The notes under the pieces are model-generated. The model had not been told where the DNA came from, made no database searches, and saw only the letters and a program-made list of their open reading frames with translations. From assembly GCA_003054655.1 (NCBI GenBank), contig QAYZ01000013.1, positions 556,581-620,580 on the forward strand: a DNA stretch of 64,000 bases. Reading direction: 5' to 3'. Source of the stretch: Spartobacteria bacterium LR76. Lineage in GTDB: Bacteria; Verrucomicrobiota; Verrucomicrobiia; Chthoniobacterales; Terrimicrobiaceae. Of the stretch, positions 53,718-62,638 are shown piece after piece. Made by a program: the position numbers and the translations under genes. Position 1 is the first letter of the stretch. Every line of letters begins with the position of its first letter.

Positions 53718-54890
53718 TTACTTGGCGGCCTTCTTCAAGGCCGCAGCCTTGTCGGTGTTTTCCCAGGTGAGATCCTCGTCGTCCTTGCCGAAGTGCCCGT
53801 AGTTCGTGCTCTTCGAGTAGATGGGACGCAGGAGGTCGAGCTGGCTGACGATGTCGGCCGGCTTGAAGCTGAAGGTCTTGAGGACGGCTTTCTCGATGCT
53901 CTCCTCGGAGACGGCATTCGTGCCGAAGGTATCGATGTGCACGCTGACCGGCTTCGGATGACCGATGGCGTAGGCAAACTGCACCTCGCACTTCTCGGCG
54001 AGCCCGGCGGCGACGACGTTCTTGGCGACGTAGCGGCCCATGTAGGCGGCGCTGCGGTCGACCTTCGACGGGTCCTTGCCGGAGAAAGCTCCGCCACCGT
54101 GACGGCCCATGCCGCCGTAGGTGTCGACGATGATCTTGCGGCCCGTGAGTCCGCTGTCACCCTGGGGACCGCCAATGACGAAACGGCCGGTCGGGTTGAT
54201 GAGATACTCGGTCTGCGGGGTGAGGAGGTTCTTCGGGAGGACTTTCTTCACGATCTTCTCGATGATGAACTTCTCGATTTCCGCGTGCTCGACGTCGGCA
54301 GCGTGCTGGGTCGAGACGACGACGTTGGCGATGGCCACCGGCTTGCCGTCTTCATACACGACGGAAACCTGGCTCTTCGCGTCGGGGCGGAGCCACTTCA
54401 CCTTGCCGCTCTTGCGGAAGCGGGTGAGCTCGCGGCCCAGGCGGTGGGCAAACATGATCGGCGCGGGCATGAGCTCCGGCGTCTCGTTGCAAGCGTAGCC
54501 AAACATCAGGCCCTGATCGCCAGCGCCCTGCTCCGCGGTCTTCTTGCCCTTGGCCTTGCGGGCGTCGACGCCCTGCGCGATGTCGGGGCTCTGCGCGGTG
54601 ATGTAGTTGTTGATGAAGATCTGGTCGGCATGGAAGATGTCGTCGTTGTTGACGTAGCCGATTTCGCGCACCGCCTGGCGGATGATCGCGTTGTAGTCAA
54701 ACTGGGCCTGGGTCGTGATTTCGCCGCCGACCACGACGACGTTGCTCTTCACAAACGTCTCACAGGCGACACGGCTGTGCTTATCCTGCGCGAGGCAGGC
54801 GTCCAGAATGGCATCAGAAATGGTGTCGGCCACCTTGTCGGGGTGACCTTCGCCTACGGACTCCGAGGAGAATATGTAGCGTCGGGGCAT
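53718..54890 (-). CDS. metK: S-adenosylmethionine synthetase
   Basis: A 390-residue enzyme making SAM from methionine and ATP. Signatures: [50 protein letters not shown]. First gene of the metK-ahcY pair and divergent from the ArsR-methyltransferase gene 44 bases away. No SAM riboswitch fits in that gap; control by the divergent regulator is more likely. Confidence 0.96.
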   Translation of the reverse strand: MPRRYIFSSESVGEGHPDKVADTISDAILDACLAQDKHSRVACETFVKSNVVVVGGEITTQAQFDYNAIIRQAVREIGYVNNDDIFHADQIFINNYITAQSPDIAQGVDARKAKGKKTAEQGAGDQGLMFGYACNETPELMPAPIMFAHRLGRELTRFRKSGKVKWLRPDAKSQVSVVYEDGKPVAIANVVVSTQHAADVEHAEIEKFIIEKIVKKVLPKNLLTPQTEYLINPTGRFVIGGPQGDSGLTGRKIIVDTYGGMGRHGGGAFSGKDPSKVDRSAAYMGRYVAKNVVAAGLAEKCEVQFAYAIGHPKPVSVHIDTFGTNAVSEESIEKAVLKTFSFKPADIVSQLDLLRPIYSKSTNYGHFGKDDEDLTWENTDKAAALKKAAK

Positions 54891-54934
54891 AAGAGTTGTA
54901 CTTATTTAAATATACGGATATCTTGATAGATCAG
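54891..54934. promoter_or_regulatory. Divergent metK/regulator promoter region
   Basis: A 44-base AT-rich gap with imperfect dyads around GATATC (TATACGGATATCTTGATAG). It must hold promoters for metK and the divergent regulator, and probably the regulator's operator. The exact sites are not resolved. Confidence 0.5.
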
Positions 54935-55855
54935 ATGCCAGCACTTGTCAAATCCCTCAGGGCGCTGTCGGACCCGACCCGCCTGCGGCTCCTCCTGCTC
55001 CTCATCGAGGAGGAGGTAACCGTCGCCGAGCTCCAGGAGATCCTGGGGATGGGCCAGTCCCGCATCTCGGCCAGCCTGTCGCTCCTGAAGCGCGAGGGCC
55101 TGACCGCCGCCCGCCGCGTGGGCAAAAACATCTTTTACTCCTCCCGGCCCGAGATGGTGGAGGCGATCCGCCCCATCCTCGATGCCGCCAGCCGGGAACT
55201 CCCCGAGGCCTCCCGCGACAGTGCCGCCCTCGCCCTCACCCTGCACAAGCGCAAGGACAAGGCGGCGGAGTATTTCAACAAGCTGGCGGGCAAATTTGGC
55301 CGCACCTACATCCCGGGCCGGTCGTGGCAGGCGCTCGCGCATGGCCTGCTCCGCCTGCTGCCGCCCATGGTCATCGCCGACCTCGGCGCGGGGGAAGGCA
55401 CTCTTTCCCAACTCCTCGCCCGCTCGGCCCGCCAGGTCATCGCCATCGACAACTCGGAGAAGATGGTGGAATACGGCGGCTCGCTGGCGCGGGACAATGG
55501 TTTTGAAAATCTCGAGTACCGCCTCGGGGACATCGAGGACCCGCCGATCGACTCCGGCAGCGTAGACCTCGCGCTCTTCAGCCAGGCGCTGCATCACGCG
55601 GCCAGCCCGGCCCGGGCGGTGAAGTCCGCCCACCGCATCCTGCGCGACGGCGGCCGCATCGTGGTCCTCGACCTCGCCGCCCACAGCTACGAACAGGCCC
55701 GCGAGCTTTACGCCCACGTATGGCTGGGGTTCCCGGAAGCCGAGCTTTACCAGATGCTCAAGGACACCGGGTTCTCCCAGGTCGAGGTGAGCATCGTGGC
55801 TCGCGAGAAACAGGCCCCGCATTTTCAGACCATCCTCGCCACGGGGGTAAAGTAA
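54935..55855 (+). CDS. ArsR-family regulator with SAM-dependent methyltransferase domain (SahR-like)
   Basis: A 306-residue two-domain protein: an ArsR winged helix (residues about 1-90: ALSDPTRLRLLLLLIEEE, MGQSRISASLSLLKREGL) and a Rossmann methyltransferase domain (about 135-290: VIADLGAGEGTLSQLL, IAIDNSEKMVEYG, RILRDGGRIVVLDL). The same pairing occurs in SahR, the SAH-responsive regulator of methionine metabolism in Proteobacteria. Its location opposite metK-ahcY supports this role: the second domain may bind SAM or SAH as signal. ATG 54935 is chosen at the conserved ArsR start. Confidence 0.85.
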   Translation: MPALVKSLRALSDPTRLRLLLLLIEEEVTVAELQEILGMGQSRISASLSLLKREGLTAARRVGKNIFYSSRPEMVEAIRPILDAASRELPEASRDSAALALTLHKRKDKAAEYFNKLAGKFGRTYIPGRSWQALAHGLLRLLPPMVIADLGAGEGTLSQLLARSARQVIAIDNSEKMVEYGGSLARDNGFENLEYRLGDIEDPPIDSGSVDLALFSQALHHAASPARAVKSAHRILRDGGRIVVLDLAAHSYEQARELYAHVWLGFPEAELYQMLKDTGFSQVEVSIVAREKQAPHFQTILATGVK

Positions 55856-55912
55856 CCGCCGGGCTCGCTTTCAAAAAAGGCGAGGCCAGGGTCGGCACCC
55901 CGGAAAACGCAC

Positions 55913-57184
55913 CTACTCCAGCGCGGTCAGCTTCTCGTCGTCCTCGACGAGCTGCTGCCACTGCTTCTTGTAGTCCGGCTCGAAGCGCTGATCCTGGAAA
56001 TCGATCATGCGCTCGCGATGGGCGACGATCCGCTCGAGGCGGGGCTGCATTTCCTCCCACACCTCGCGCAGCAGACGCAACGCGCCCGCCTCGCGGTCCC
56101 ACAGGACGGCGTAGGAGTCGATGAACTCCCCGGCATAGTTTGGTTCGGCGCGGTCGTTGGGATGCCAGATCGCGCGGTTCGGCTCCGTGAGCTCGAGCAG
56201 CATCGGCGCAATGTAGATGTTCTTGAGGATCGCCTCCTGATAGCGGCGCTTGGCCTCGGCCTCGTGGCCGTCCTGGAACAGGCTGAAGGCCCAGCCAAAG
56301 AGAAACGATGGCTCTCCATAGTCCCTGGCGTAGTCTTTTTCGTAACGCTCGAAGAAAGCCGTGGCGGCCTCCTGGTCCTCCGCCAGCAGGTGCAGGAGCG
56401 GGATGAAAAAGCGCACGCCCTGGTTGTCGCGAGGGTTCATCTCCAGCATGGCCTCGAACTGGTCGGCGGCATGCGAATGCTGGCCCTGGTGCCAGAGCGT
56501 CATGGCCCGGCCATAGATGGCGCGCAGCAGCGGGCGCGTCGCGCGGTCAATCCACCACGCCGTAGTCCGCTCGCGCCAGCGAGGCATCTCGCGGGAGATT
56601 ACCTCATCGTAACCGGCAAGGCAGGCTTTCCAGTTGCCATTCTGAAATTCCACGTCGGCCAGCTCTATGCGGGCGGTCGAGCAGTCGGCGTCGCGATCGA
56701 GCGCCGTGCGCAGCAGAGCCAGCTTCTTGCGGGCCGAACGGGTGCGGAGCGCAGTATTGACAAGTCCACGCGCCACGTCCTTGCGCTGCGGCTCGTTTTT
56801 GGCATCGCCGCTGAAGCGCATCACGACGGACTTGGCCAGCGCATGCAGTTCGTCGGGTCCGCTGCGGTCAAATTTCTGGAAACGGATCTCGACGCGGTTC
56901 TCCTGGGCAAAGGCGGTCCACGCCTCGTCATCCCAATCCTCGCTCACGCCGACGGCCAGCCGGTCGGGCGCGCCGAATTTATCGAAAAGCTTCAGGAGGT
57001 AATTCTCCACGCGGAGCTGGTCGAGCTCCTCGAGTACCTCGGGAGCGGAAAGCGGCGCGCCACTGCTGTCGCTCACGATGAGCAGGGTCGGGAGAAAGTA
57101 GTCGCCATTGGCCGGCACCGGCTCCTCGAGATCGAGCCAGTAGACGAACCAGGTGGTCTTGGAAGATTTGAGCGGCTGGATCAT
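55913..57184 (-). CDS. TPR-type protein of unknown function
   Basis: A 423-residue soluble protein. The first 100 residues are alpha/beta (TTWFVYWLDLEEPVPANGDY, LPTLLIVSDSSG). The rest consists of helical repeats: LRTALDRDADCSTARIELAD, NWKACLAGYDEV, HSHAADQFEAMLEMNPRDNQ, GEPSFLFGWAFSLFQDG. It ends in a charged helix. The start ATG 57184 overlaps the exonuclease stop by four bases, so the two act in one transcript. Possible role as a scaffold. Confidence 0.6.
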   Translation of the reverse strand: MIQPLKSSKTTWFVYWLDLEEPVPANGDYFLPTLLIVSDSSGAPLSAPEVLEELDQLRVENYLLKLFDKFGAPDRLAVGVSEDWDDEAWTAFAQENRVEIRFQKFDRSGPDELHALAKSVVMRFSGDAKNEPQRKDVARGLVNTALRTRSARKKLALLRTALDRDADCSTARIELADVEFQNGNWKACLAGYDEVISREMPRWRERTTAWWIDRATRPLLRAIYGRAMTLWHQGQHSHAADQFEAMLEMNPRDNQGVRFFIPLLHLLAEDQEAATAFFERYEKDYARDYGEPSFLFGWAFSLFQDGHEAEAKRRYQEAILKNIYIAPMLLELTEPNRAIWHPNDRAEPNYAGEFIDSYAVLWDREAGALRLLREVWEEMQPRLERIVAHRERMIDFQDQRFEPDYKKQWQQLVEDDEKLTALE

Positions 57185-57723
57185 TCGAGGCTCCACTTCA
57201 CTTCCACACGCTGGCGGCGGGCAAAGCGATCGTCGTAAAACAGCTCGCCATGCTGCGCCCCGTATTCGTGGACCATCTTGGTCACCTTGACGTCGAAGCA
57301 GCAGTATTCCGCGATTTCCATGATCTTCCCCTCGCGCCACCAGCGGATGGCGTCAAGTCCCTCGGCCACTTTTCCCACCCCGAGCGTGCCCTGGGCCACG
57401 TCCTCGAGCTTCATGCGATGGCCGGCCACCTTTTCGATGTCGAGCAGCAGGTCGAGGGTCGGGAGCTGGTGGACGAGGTCGAGGATCGTGTAGGCCATCA
57501 GCACGTGGTAGTCGAAATTCACGATATTGTACCCCACCACGAGGTCGGCGCGCTGGAGTCGGGCCACGAGGTCGCCCGCACGTTTCTCCGAGAAAATCTC
57601 GTACGCCTGGTCCTTCGAGCTGTAGGTCACCCCGAGGGACATGCCCATGAGGTCCTTTTTGTCCCAGCCGCCGACGTCATTGGCGGTGCGCTGGGTTTCG
57701 AGGTCGAAGTAGACGATGTCCAT
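57181..57723 (-). CDS. DEDD 3'-5' exonuclease-like protein (YprB/RNase H-like)
   Basis: A 180-residue RNase H-fold protein. The acidic residues of the DEDD family are visible: D and E in YFDLET at the N-terminus, D in GYNIVNFDYHVL, and D in YCCFDVKVT near the C-terminus. This resembles the YprB/PF13482 family of ribonuclease H-like exonucleases. Length is close to a minimal catalytic domain. It likely trims DNA or RNA 3' ends. First gene of a pair with the TPR gene. Confidence 0.75.
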   Translation of the reverse strand: MDIVYFDLETQRTANDVGGWDKKDLMGMSLGVTYSSKDQAYEIFSEKRAGDLVARLQRADLVVGYNIVNFDYHVLMAYTILDLVHQLPTLDLLLDIEKVAGHRMKLEDVAQGTLGVGKVAEGLDAIRWWREGKIMEIAEYCCFDVKVTKMVHEYGAQHGELFYDDRFARRQRVEVKWSLE

Positions 57724-57778
57724 GAGAACCGCCGAGCATGTGAAAAATCCGGCGGCATTTCAACCGGCGATGCGGGAG

Positions 57779-59851
57779 TTATTTCGTCAGGAACTCCCAG
57801 ACGCCGTCCCACTCGGGAGCGGGCGGATTGCGGAGAAAATCCTCGCACCGCTGGCGATAGCACTCGGCCAGCCCCGGAGCGACGAGGGGATCTCGTGCCA
57901 GCTCGGAGAACTCCCGCATGGCAGCGGCGAACTGCTGGTCGACGTAAAGCACGCGGGCGGCGTCGAAGCGCTTCGCCCATTCGGCGGCGTTCTCCGCCCG
58001 GCTGGGGTGCCAGAGGGTGGAGTGACCCTTGCGTCCCTTCACCCGGGCGACATCGACGAGGATGAGCGGGCACATGCCCTGCACATGAGCGGCTACCCGC
58101 TCGTCGAGGAGGATGTCGCAGCCGTAGACGCGGGTAAGAGCCTCGATGCGGGAGGCGAGATTCACGGTATCGCCGATCACGGTCGGGTCCATTTTCTCCC
58201 GCGATCCGATGTTGCCGAATACTGCGGGTCCGAGGCAGATGCCGGTGCCAGATTCCCAGGTGCTCACGCCGTGGACGGCCCGGCGGGAATTCATCTCGCG
58301 AAGGCAGTCTTTCATCTCAAGGGCGGCTTGCACGGCCTGCTTCGCCATGGACTCGGGGTCCTCCGGGCGGAGGCCGCCCCAACTGGCGAGGAGGGCGTCG
58401 CCCATGAATTTATCGAGCGTGCCGCGCTGGGCGAAGATCACGGAAGTCATCTCGGTGAAATACTCATTGAGCAGCGCCACCATCTCGGCGGGCTCCATCT
58501 TTTCCGCCTCGGAGGTGAACCCTTTCAGGTCGCAAAAAAGCGCCACGATCTCGCGGCGCTGGCCGCCGAGGTCATGGAGGTAGGAGTCCGGATTGTCCAC
58601 GATCTCTCGCACCACGTCGCGGGAGACGTAGCGGTCGAGGGTGTAGCGCAGCCGCACCCGCTCGCGCCGCTCCATCGCCACCTCCACCGCCAGAGCGCCG
58701 AAGCCGCAGAGGAAGAGCGTCGCCAGCGGGTGGACAAGAGGCAGGAACCACCCCTTGGTCACAAAGGCCAGCCAGAAGGCAAAAACGGTCAGCCCTACGA
58801 AGACCATCCATCCCAGAAGGAATCCCAGCGTCCTCCGGCGTAGCACGGCCAGGAGAAAGATGAGCAGCCCGCTAAATGGGACGCTCAACACGGTGAGTAA
58901 CTGCCGCGGCTCATAGTACCACGCATCCCGCAGGATGGCGGAAATGATGTTGAGATGAATGTCCGGCCCAGCCATGGGACCGAGCGGCGTAGGGTGGACA
59001 TCCTGGAGTCGGGTAGCGGTCGCTCCGATCAAGACGATCTTGTCCTTGAAAGCGTTGCCATTCGCGAGATTGCTCTGCCAGAGGGCCGGGACGAAAACCT
59101 CATAGAGCGAGTGGCGGGTGATCGACCCTGGCTTCAGATAGGAAAACCGCTTTCGGTCCGGGAAGAGAGTGGGAGGCATGTCTTTCCCGTAAATCCTCGC
59201 CGCGAGTACGCTCAGCGCGGGAAGGGGATGTTCGCCACCGTAGCCTAGCCCCGGTTGCAGAAAGGTCCTCAGCGTCGCATAGGGATAGAACCATCGGACC
59301 ACGGAGTCATCCGACTCCGGGAGGGTGACGAATCCCACCCAGTTGCCTGCAGCCTCTGCCAGCTCTGCCAGGGGCGGGACGTACGCCGCGACGCCGCCAC
59401 GGACAAAATCGCCGATGTCGAAGCTGCTCCCGAGCACCACGCGGCCCTGCCATTTTTTCAAAACTGCAGCTAGTTCCTCGTCTCCCTCGCGGGGTTTGGG
59501 AAAGACCAGGTCGACCACCACGGCTTTTGCTCCCGCAGAAAGGACGCGATCGATAGCATCCGCGCAGACTGCGCGGGAGAACGGATACCCGGTCTGGATT
59601 TGCTGGAGAGATTTTGACTGCGCGACTTCCTCCGGCTCCACCTGGCCGAGGGTAAGAGTCGGCTCATCGAGGGCGAGCAGGACCATGCGGTCGTCCACGA
59701 CTGTCGCAGCATTGCGAACGAGGTAATCCTGTACCTGAAGCTCGGAGTCGAAGAGATACCTCCGATGGGCGCTGAACGTCCATATGGCCGTCACGCCCAC
59801 CAAAACCACGATCGCCTGCCAGATTACCCGCCGCGCTTTCAATCGCCACAT
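57779..59851 (-). CDS. CHASE2-domain class III adenylate/guanylate cyclase
   Basis: A 690-residue membrane protein: an N-terminal helix, a periplasmic CHASE2 sensor (residues about 40-320, GYPFSRAVCADAIDRVLSAG and IVLIGATATRLQDVHPTPLG), three helices (about 330-405) and a cytosolic class III cyclase (about 440-620). Both metal-binding Asp residues are present (FCDLKGFTSE and KFMGDALLASWG), as are the GDTVNLASRIEAL transition-state Asn and Arg. It should make cAMP in response to an outside signal. A short TPR-like tail follows. ATG 59851 has GGGGA upstream and is chosen over 59890. Confidence 0.9.
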   Translation of the reverse strand: MWRLKARRVIWQAIVVLVGVTAIWTFSAHRRYLFDSELQVQDYLVRNAATVVDDRMVLLALDEPTLTLGQVEPEEVAQSKSLQQIQTGYPFSRAVCADAIDRVLSAGAKAVVVDLVFPKPREGDEELAAVLKKWQGRVVLGSSFDIGDFVRGGVAAYVPPLAELAEAAGNWVGFVTLPESDDSVVRWFYPYATLRTFLQPGLGYGGEHPLPALSVLAARIYGKDMPPTLFPDRKRFSYLKPGSITRHSLYEVFVPALWQSNLANGNAFKDKIVLIGATATRLQDVHPTPLGPMAGPDIHLNIISAILRDAWYYEPRQLLTVLSVPFSGLLIFLLAVLRRRTLGFLLGWMVFVGLTVFAFWLAFVTKGWFLPLVHPLATLFLCGFGALAVEVAMERRERVRLRYTLDRYVSRDVVREIVDNPDSYLHDLGGQRREIVALFCDLKGFTSEAEKMEPAEMVALLNEYFTEMTSVIFAQRGTLDKFMGDALLASWGGLRPEDPESMAKQAVQAALEMKDCLREMNSRRAVHGVSTWESGTGICLGPAVFGNIGSREKMDPTVIGDTVNLASRIEALTRVYGCDILLDERVAAHVQGMCPLILVDVARVKGRKGHSTLWHPSRAENAAEWAKRFDAARVLYVDQQFAAAMREFSELARDPLVAPGLAECYRQRCEDFLRNPPAPEWDGVWEFLTK

Positions 59852-59940
59852 CGTCCCCGAGAGATACCCGCCGCGATGGCATACGCGCAAGCCCGCCTCT
59901 TTCTGCGAATTTCCATTGACGAGCTTCGCAACGTTTCATA

Positions 59941-59960
59941 CATACCTACTGGTCGGTATG
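59941..59960 (+). promoter_or_regulatory. TetR-type operator overlapping a start codon
   Basis: CATACCTAC-TG-GTCGGTATG is a 20-base dyad with one mismatch. Its last three bases are the ATG of the TetR-remnant gene. TetR-family operators of this CATACC/GGTATG type often overlap the regulator's own start. Confidence 0.6.
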
Positions 59961-60320
59961 GGCAATACATGCACAGCATCCAGGGTTCGCCAGCGGGGTT
60001 CGGGGTTTCCTGCCGGATTGGCCAGGGCGCACGGTCACCTCGATCTTCTGGCCGAGTGTGACGCCGTGGATCTCGGCTGGGCTTTGGAGATGGCCGAGCT
60101 TTTGCGCGAGGCGCAGGAGGAGGCCTGTCCCCGGGTAAACTTCGACCCGCACGATCTGGCCTGGATTTTCCAAAGCATCTGGCAAAGCGCCCGGCTGCTC
60201 TCCCGCACCCGCAACAGCCCCGGCCTCGTGCGGCGCAATATCGACGAGATGCATACCTACCTCGACGGCCTCTGGTCCGCCGCTCCCTTTTCCTCACACC
60301 CACTCCACACCAGCCCATGA
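59958..60320 (+). pseudogene. TetR-family regulator remnant lacking the DNA-binding domain
   Basis: A 120-residue frame. Its end (FDPHDLAWIFQSIWQSARLL, RTRNSPGLVRRNIDEMHTYL) matches the C-terminal ligand-binding helix of TetR-family regulators, and MGNT is a usual TetR N-terminus, but the 45-50 residue helix-turn-helix normally in between is missing. The operator just upstream is intact. An internal deletion fits best. It overlaps the SRPBCC gene by four bases. Without the helix-turn-helix it should not repress the operon. Confidence 0.55.
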
Positions 60321-60859
60321 TCATCAAAATCCTCGTCGCCGTTGTCGCGGCGCTCGGCATTCTCGCCGCCTATATCGCCTCACGCCCCTCCACCTTCCGC
60401 GTCGAGCGCAGCGCAGTATTGCCTGCGCCCCTGGAGAAGGTCTTTCCGCTCATCAATGACCTCCGCCTCTGGGAGGGCTGGTCGCCCTGGGCGAAGCTCG
60501 ACCCGGAGCAGAAGCTCACCTATGCCGGTCCGGCTGCGGGTATTGGCTCCTCCGTCGCCTGGGAGGGCAACAGCAAGGTCGGCGCGGGCCGCATGACCAT
60601 CCTCGAGAGCAGGCCCAACGAACTCGTGCGGATCAAGCTGGAGTTTTTCAAGCCCTTCAAGGGCACCCACACCGCCGATCTCAGCCTCACGCCCGAGGCT
60701 GGCGGCACGCGCGTGACGTGGTCCATGTACGGACCGCAGAGCTTCATCGGCAAAACCATGAGCTGCATCGTGGATTGCGACAAGATGATGGGCGGCGCAT
60801 TCGAGCAGGGTCTCAGCAATCTCGGCGCGGCCGCACAGCGTGCACCCCTTCCCCAGTAA
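60317..60859 (+). CDS. SRPBCC (START/polyketide-cyclase-like) protein with an N-terminal membrane segment
   Basis: A 180-residue protein with one membrane helix or signal at residues 3-20 (IKILVAVVAALGILAAYIA), followed by a SRPBCC domain (RVERSAVLPAPLEKVFPLIN, WEGWSPWAKLDP, TRVTWSMYGP, DKMMGGAFEQGLSNL). The family binds hydrophobic ligands. It starts with a four-base overlap with the TetR remnant and precedes a DUF1579 gene, a common trio. Confidence 0.85.
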   Translation: MIIKILVAVVAALGILAAYIASRPSTFRVERSAVLPAPLEKVFPLINDLRLWEGWSPWAKLDPEQKLTYAGPAAGIGSSVAWEGNSKVGAGRMTILESRPNELVRIKLEFFKPFKGTHTADLSLTPEAGGTRVTWSMYGPQSFIGKTMSCIVDCDKMMGGAFEQGLSNLGAAAQRAPLPQ

Positions 60860-60890
60860 CCTAAACCACAACACATAGACTCCACACACC

Positions 60891-61403
60891 ATGAGCACTG
60901 AAACAGACTCCCCCTGCCCCATGTCCACCAAACCCCAGGCCGAACACGAATGGCTGAACAAATTCGTCGGCGAATGGACCTTTGAAGGCGAATGCCAGAT
61001 GGGGCCCGACCAGCCGCCGATGACCTTCAGCGGCACCGAGAGCGCCCGCCTGCTCGGCGGTCTCTGGGTTCAGGCCGAGGCTAAAGGCACGATGCCCGGC
61101 GGCGGCGTGTCGACCTCGCTCTTCGCCGTAACCTTCGACCCCGCCAGGGGCGCGTACGTCGGCACCTTCGTCGCCTCGGTCTCCGCGTTCCTCTGGGTCT
61201 ATGAGGGCCAGGTCGACGACAGCGGCACCAAGCTCGTGCTGAACACCGTCGGCCCCGACATGAGCGGCTCCGGCGGCACGGCAAACTACCGCGACATCAC
61301 CGAGTTCACCCCGGACGGCCTGCGCATCCTCACCTCCGAGGTGCAGGGCGCAGACGGCGGCTGGACCCAGCTCGTCCGCATGACCTTCAAGCGCACGGCA
61401 TAG
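60891..61403 (+). CDS. DUF1579-family protein
   Basis: A 170-residue lipocalin-like protein: EHEWLNKFVGEWTFEGECQM, then SARLLGGLWVQAEAKGTM, TFDPARGAYVGTFVASVS, and TEFTPDGLRILTSEVQG. This is the layout of DUF1579, usually found beside SRPBCC genes. No enzyme activity is known. It follows the SRPBCC gene by 31 bases in the same operon. ATG 60891 is chosen; an inner Met at residue 11 (MSTKPQAE) is an alternative start. Confidence 0.85.
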   Translation: MSTETDSPCPMSTKPQAEHEWLNKFVGEWTFEGECQMGPDQPPMTFSGTESARLLGGLWVQAEAKGTMPGGGVSTSLFAVTFDPARGAYVGTFVASVSAFLWVYEGQVDDSGTKLVLNTVGPDMSGSGGTANYRDITEFTPDGLRILTSEVQGADGGWTQLVRMTFKRTA

Positions 61404-61457
61404 GTTAAGGGAGAGCAGGCAATACGTGCCTCGCGAGCACTATCTGTTCGCGGGGCC

Positions 61458-62057
61458 TTATCTCAGCGGGAGAAAGTTGCATTTCCCGCCGGAGCCGACG
61501 AGGTCCATTCTCTGGCAGTCTTCAGGCTTAAGGCGGGCGCCATCGCCACCCTTGTGAAAGACGAGGAAGCATTTCTTCCCAAAGGGCTGACCAGATAACT
61601 GCGAGGCTGAGGGTCCATGCCAGTTCTTCGTGGCGAATAACAGGGTCGTATCCGGATCTGTGGCGTCGACCGCATAGACCTGGAGTGCGTTGGTGGTATC
61701 GCGATGGGATTTCCAAAAGACATCCTCGGTTACCGAGGTCAACTTGGCGAAGTCTCCTGACGACAGATAATTAGGGACGAGGTAATTCCTCCACTCATCG
61801 TAAGTGATGGGCTTGCCTTTCAGGCAGGTCCAGTCCGGCAGGGCATCGCCCGTGCTTATGCCATCGAGGGCGAGTTGCTGCGTCGCTAGATGGAGCTGCT
61901 TCATGTTCGATAGCGCGAGAGTTCTGTCATCATTTTTGAGCCCGCCAGGCATCGAAGGAGTCGATAGCAAGACCAGCACAGCGATAAGGAGGAGGACCAC
62001 CAGGATTTCCACCCGTGTTATCCCCCGCTCTGTCCGGCTGCTTTTAGGAGACTTCAT
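61458..62057 (-). CDS. Prepilin-like protein, array copy 1
   Basis: A 199-residue protein with a type IV prepilin-like N-terminus: G then I-T-R-V-E with Glu at +5 and a 20-residue hydrophobic helix (ILVVLLLIAVLVLLSTP). The globular part has NMKQLHLATQQLALDG, LFATKNWHGPSASQL and the end DCQRMDLVGSGGKCNFLPLR. Prepilins are cleaved after the Gly by prepilin peptidase and enter a pilus or pseudopilus. It overlaps copy 2 by four bases. Last gene of the array on the minus strand. Confidence 0.8.
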   Translation of the reverse strand: MKSPKSSRTERGITRVEILVVLLLIAVLVLLSTPSMPGGLKNDDRTLALSNMKQLHLATQQLALDGISTGDALPDWTCLKGKPITYDEWRNYLVPNYLSSGDFAKLTSVTEDVFWKSHRDTTNALQVYAVDATDPDTTLLFATKNWHGPSASQLSGQPFGKKCFLVFHKGGDGARLKPEDCQRMDLVGSGGKCNFLPLR

Positions 62058-62638
62058 TGCAGTGGCAGATAGTTATATCGGCCTCCTGTCGCGATATTTG
62101 TCAGGTCGATCTGATGTCGTTGAAGGATCGCGCCATCGCTTCCTTTGCGGAATATAACGATACCCGGGATATCGAGGGGGGGCTGGTCAGGATGGGACGC
62201 ACTGGGTGCCCGCCAGTTCGCGGTGGCGAACACGATCGTTTCCGGTGGATCGAAATCTCCCACCGCATAGACGGTGATAACGTTTGTCGATTGAGTATTG
62301 GAAAAGGGGTTTCTGAGGAGCTTTGCGAGGTCTTCCTTGGCGAGATAATTGTTGCTGACAAGAAGGTTGGTCCACTGGGCGAACTTGAGCGGCTGGCCGT
62401 TGGTGCAGGTCCAGCGGATGTTGGGAGGTGTATTGGCTGTTTCGGAGTCCAGCGTCATCTGCTGAGTGGCGAGATGAAGCTGCTTCATGTTGGACACGAG
62501 CTGAGCCATGCTTCCTTCCCGGAGTGAGGGAGTGACGCGTGAAGCGAGGTAGCCAGCCAATACGGAGAAAAGCACAAGGAGGATCAGAATCCCCAGGAAC
62601 ACCTCAGGGATCGAGAGACCTGATTGCGGGTGTTTCAT
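62054..62638 (-). CDS. Prepilin-like protein, array copy 2
   Basis: A 194-residue paralogue with prepilin motif SG then LSIPE (Glu +5) and helix VFLGILILLVLFSVLAGYL. It shares NMKQLHLATQQMTLDSETAN, FATANWRAPSA and the end GGRYNYLPLQ, but QCQR is replaced (RHQIDLTNIA). The start 62638 is at the prepilin leader; the upstream frame overlaps copy 3. Four-base ATGA overlaps on both sides indicate coupled translation. Confidence 0.8.
   Translation of the reverse strand: MKHPQSGLSIPEVFLGILILLVLFSVLAGYLASRVTPSLREGSMAQLVSNMKQLHLATQQMTLDSETANTPPNIRWTCTNGQPLKFAQWTNLLVSNNYLAKEDLAKLLRNPFSNTQSTNVITVYAVGDFDPPETIVFATANWRAPSASHPDQPPLDIPGIVIFRKGSDGAILQRHQIDLTNIATGGRYNYLPLQ

Noticed and set aside
52233..54926. 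An 897-residue open frame on the plus strand opposite ahcY and metK
   Set aside because: It is the mirror frame of two well-conserved genes in GC-rich DNA; the translation has no recognisable domain.
54891..54934. Possible SAM riboswitch before metK
   Set aside because: The gap is only 44 bases and shared with a divergent gene, too short for any known SAM riboswitch.
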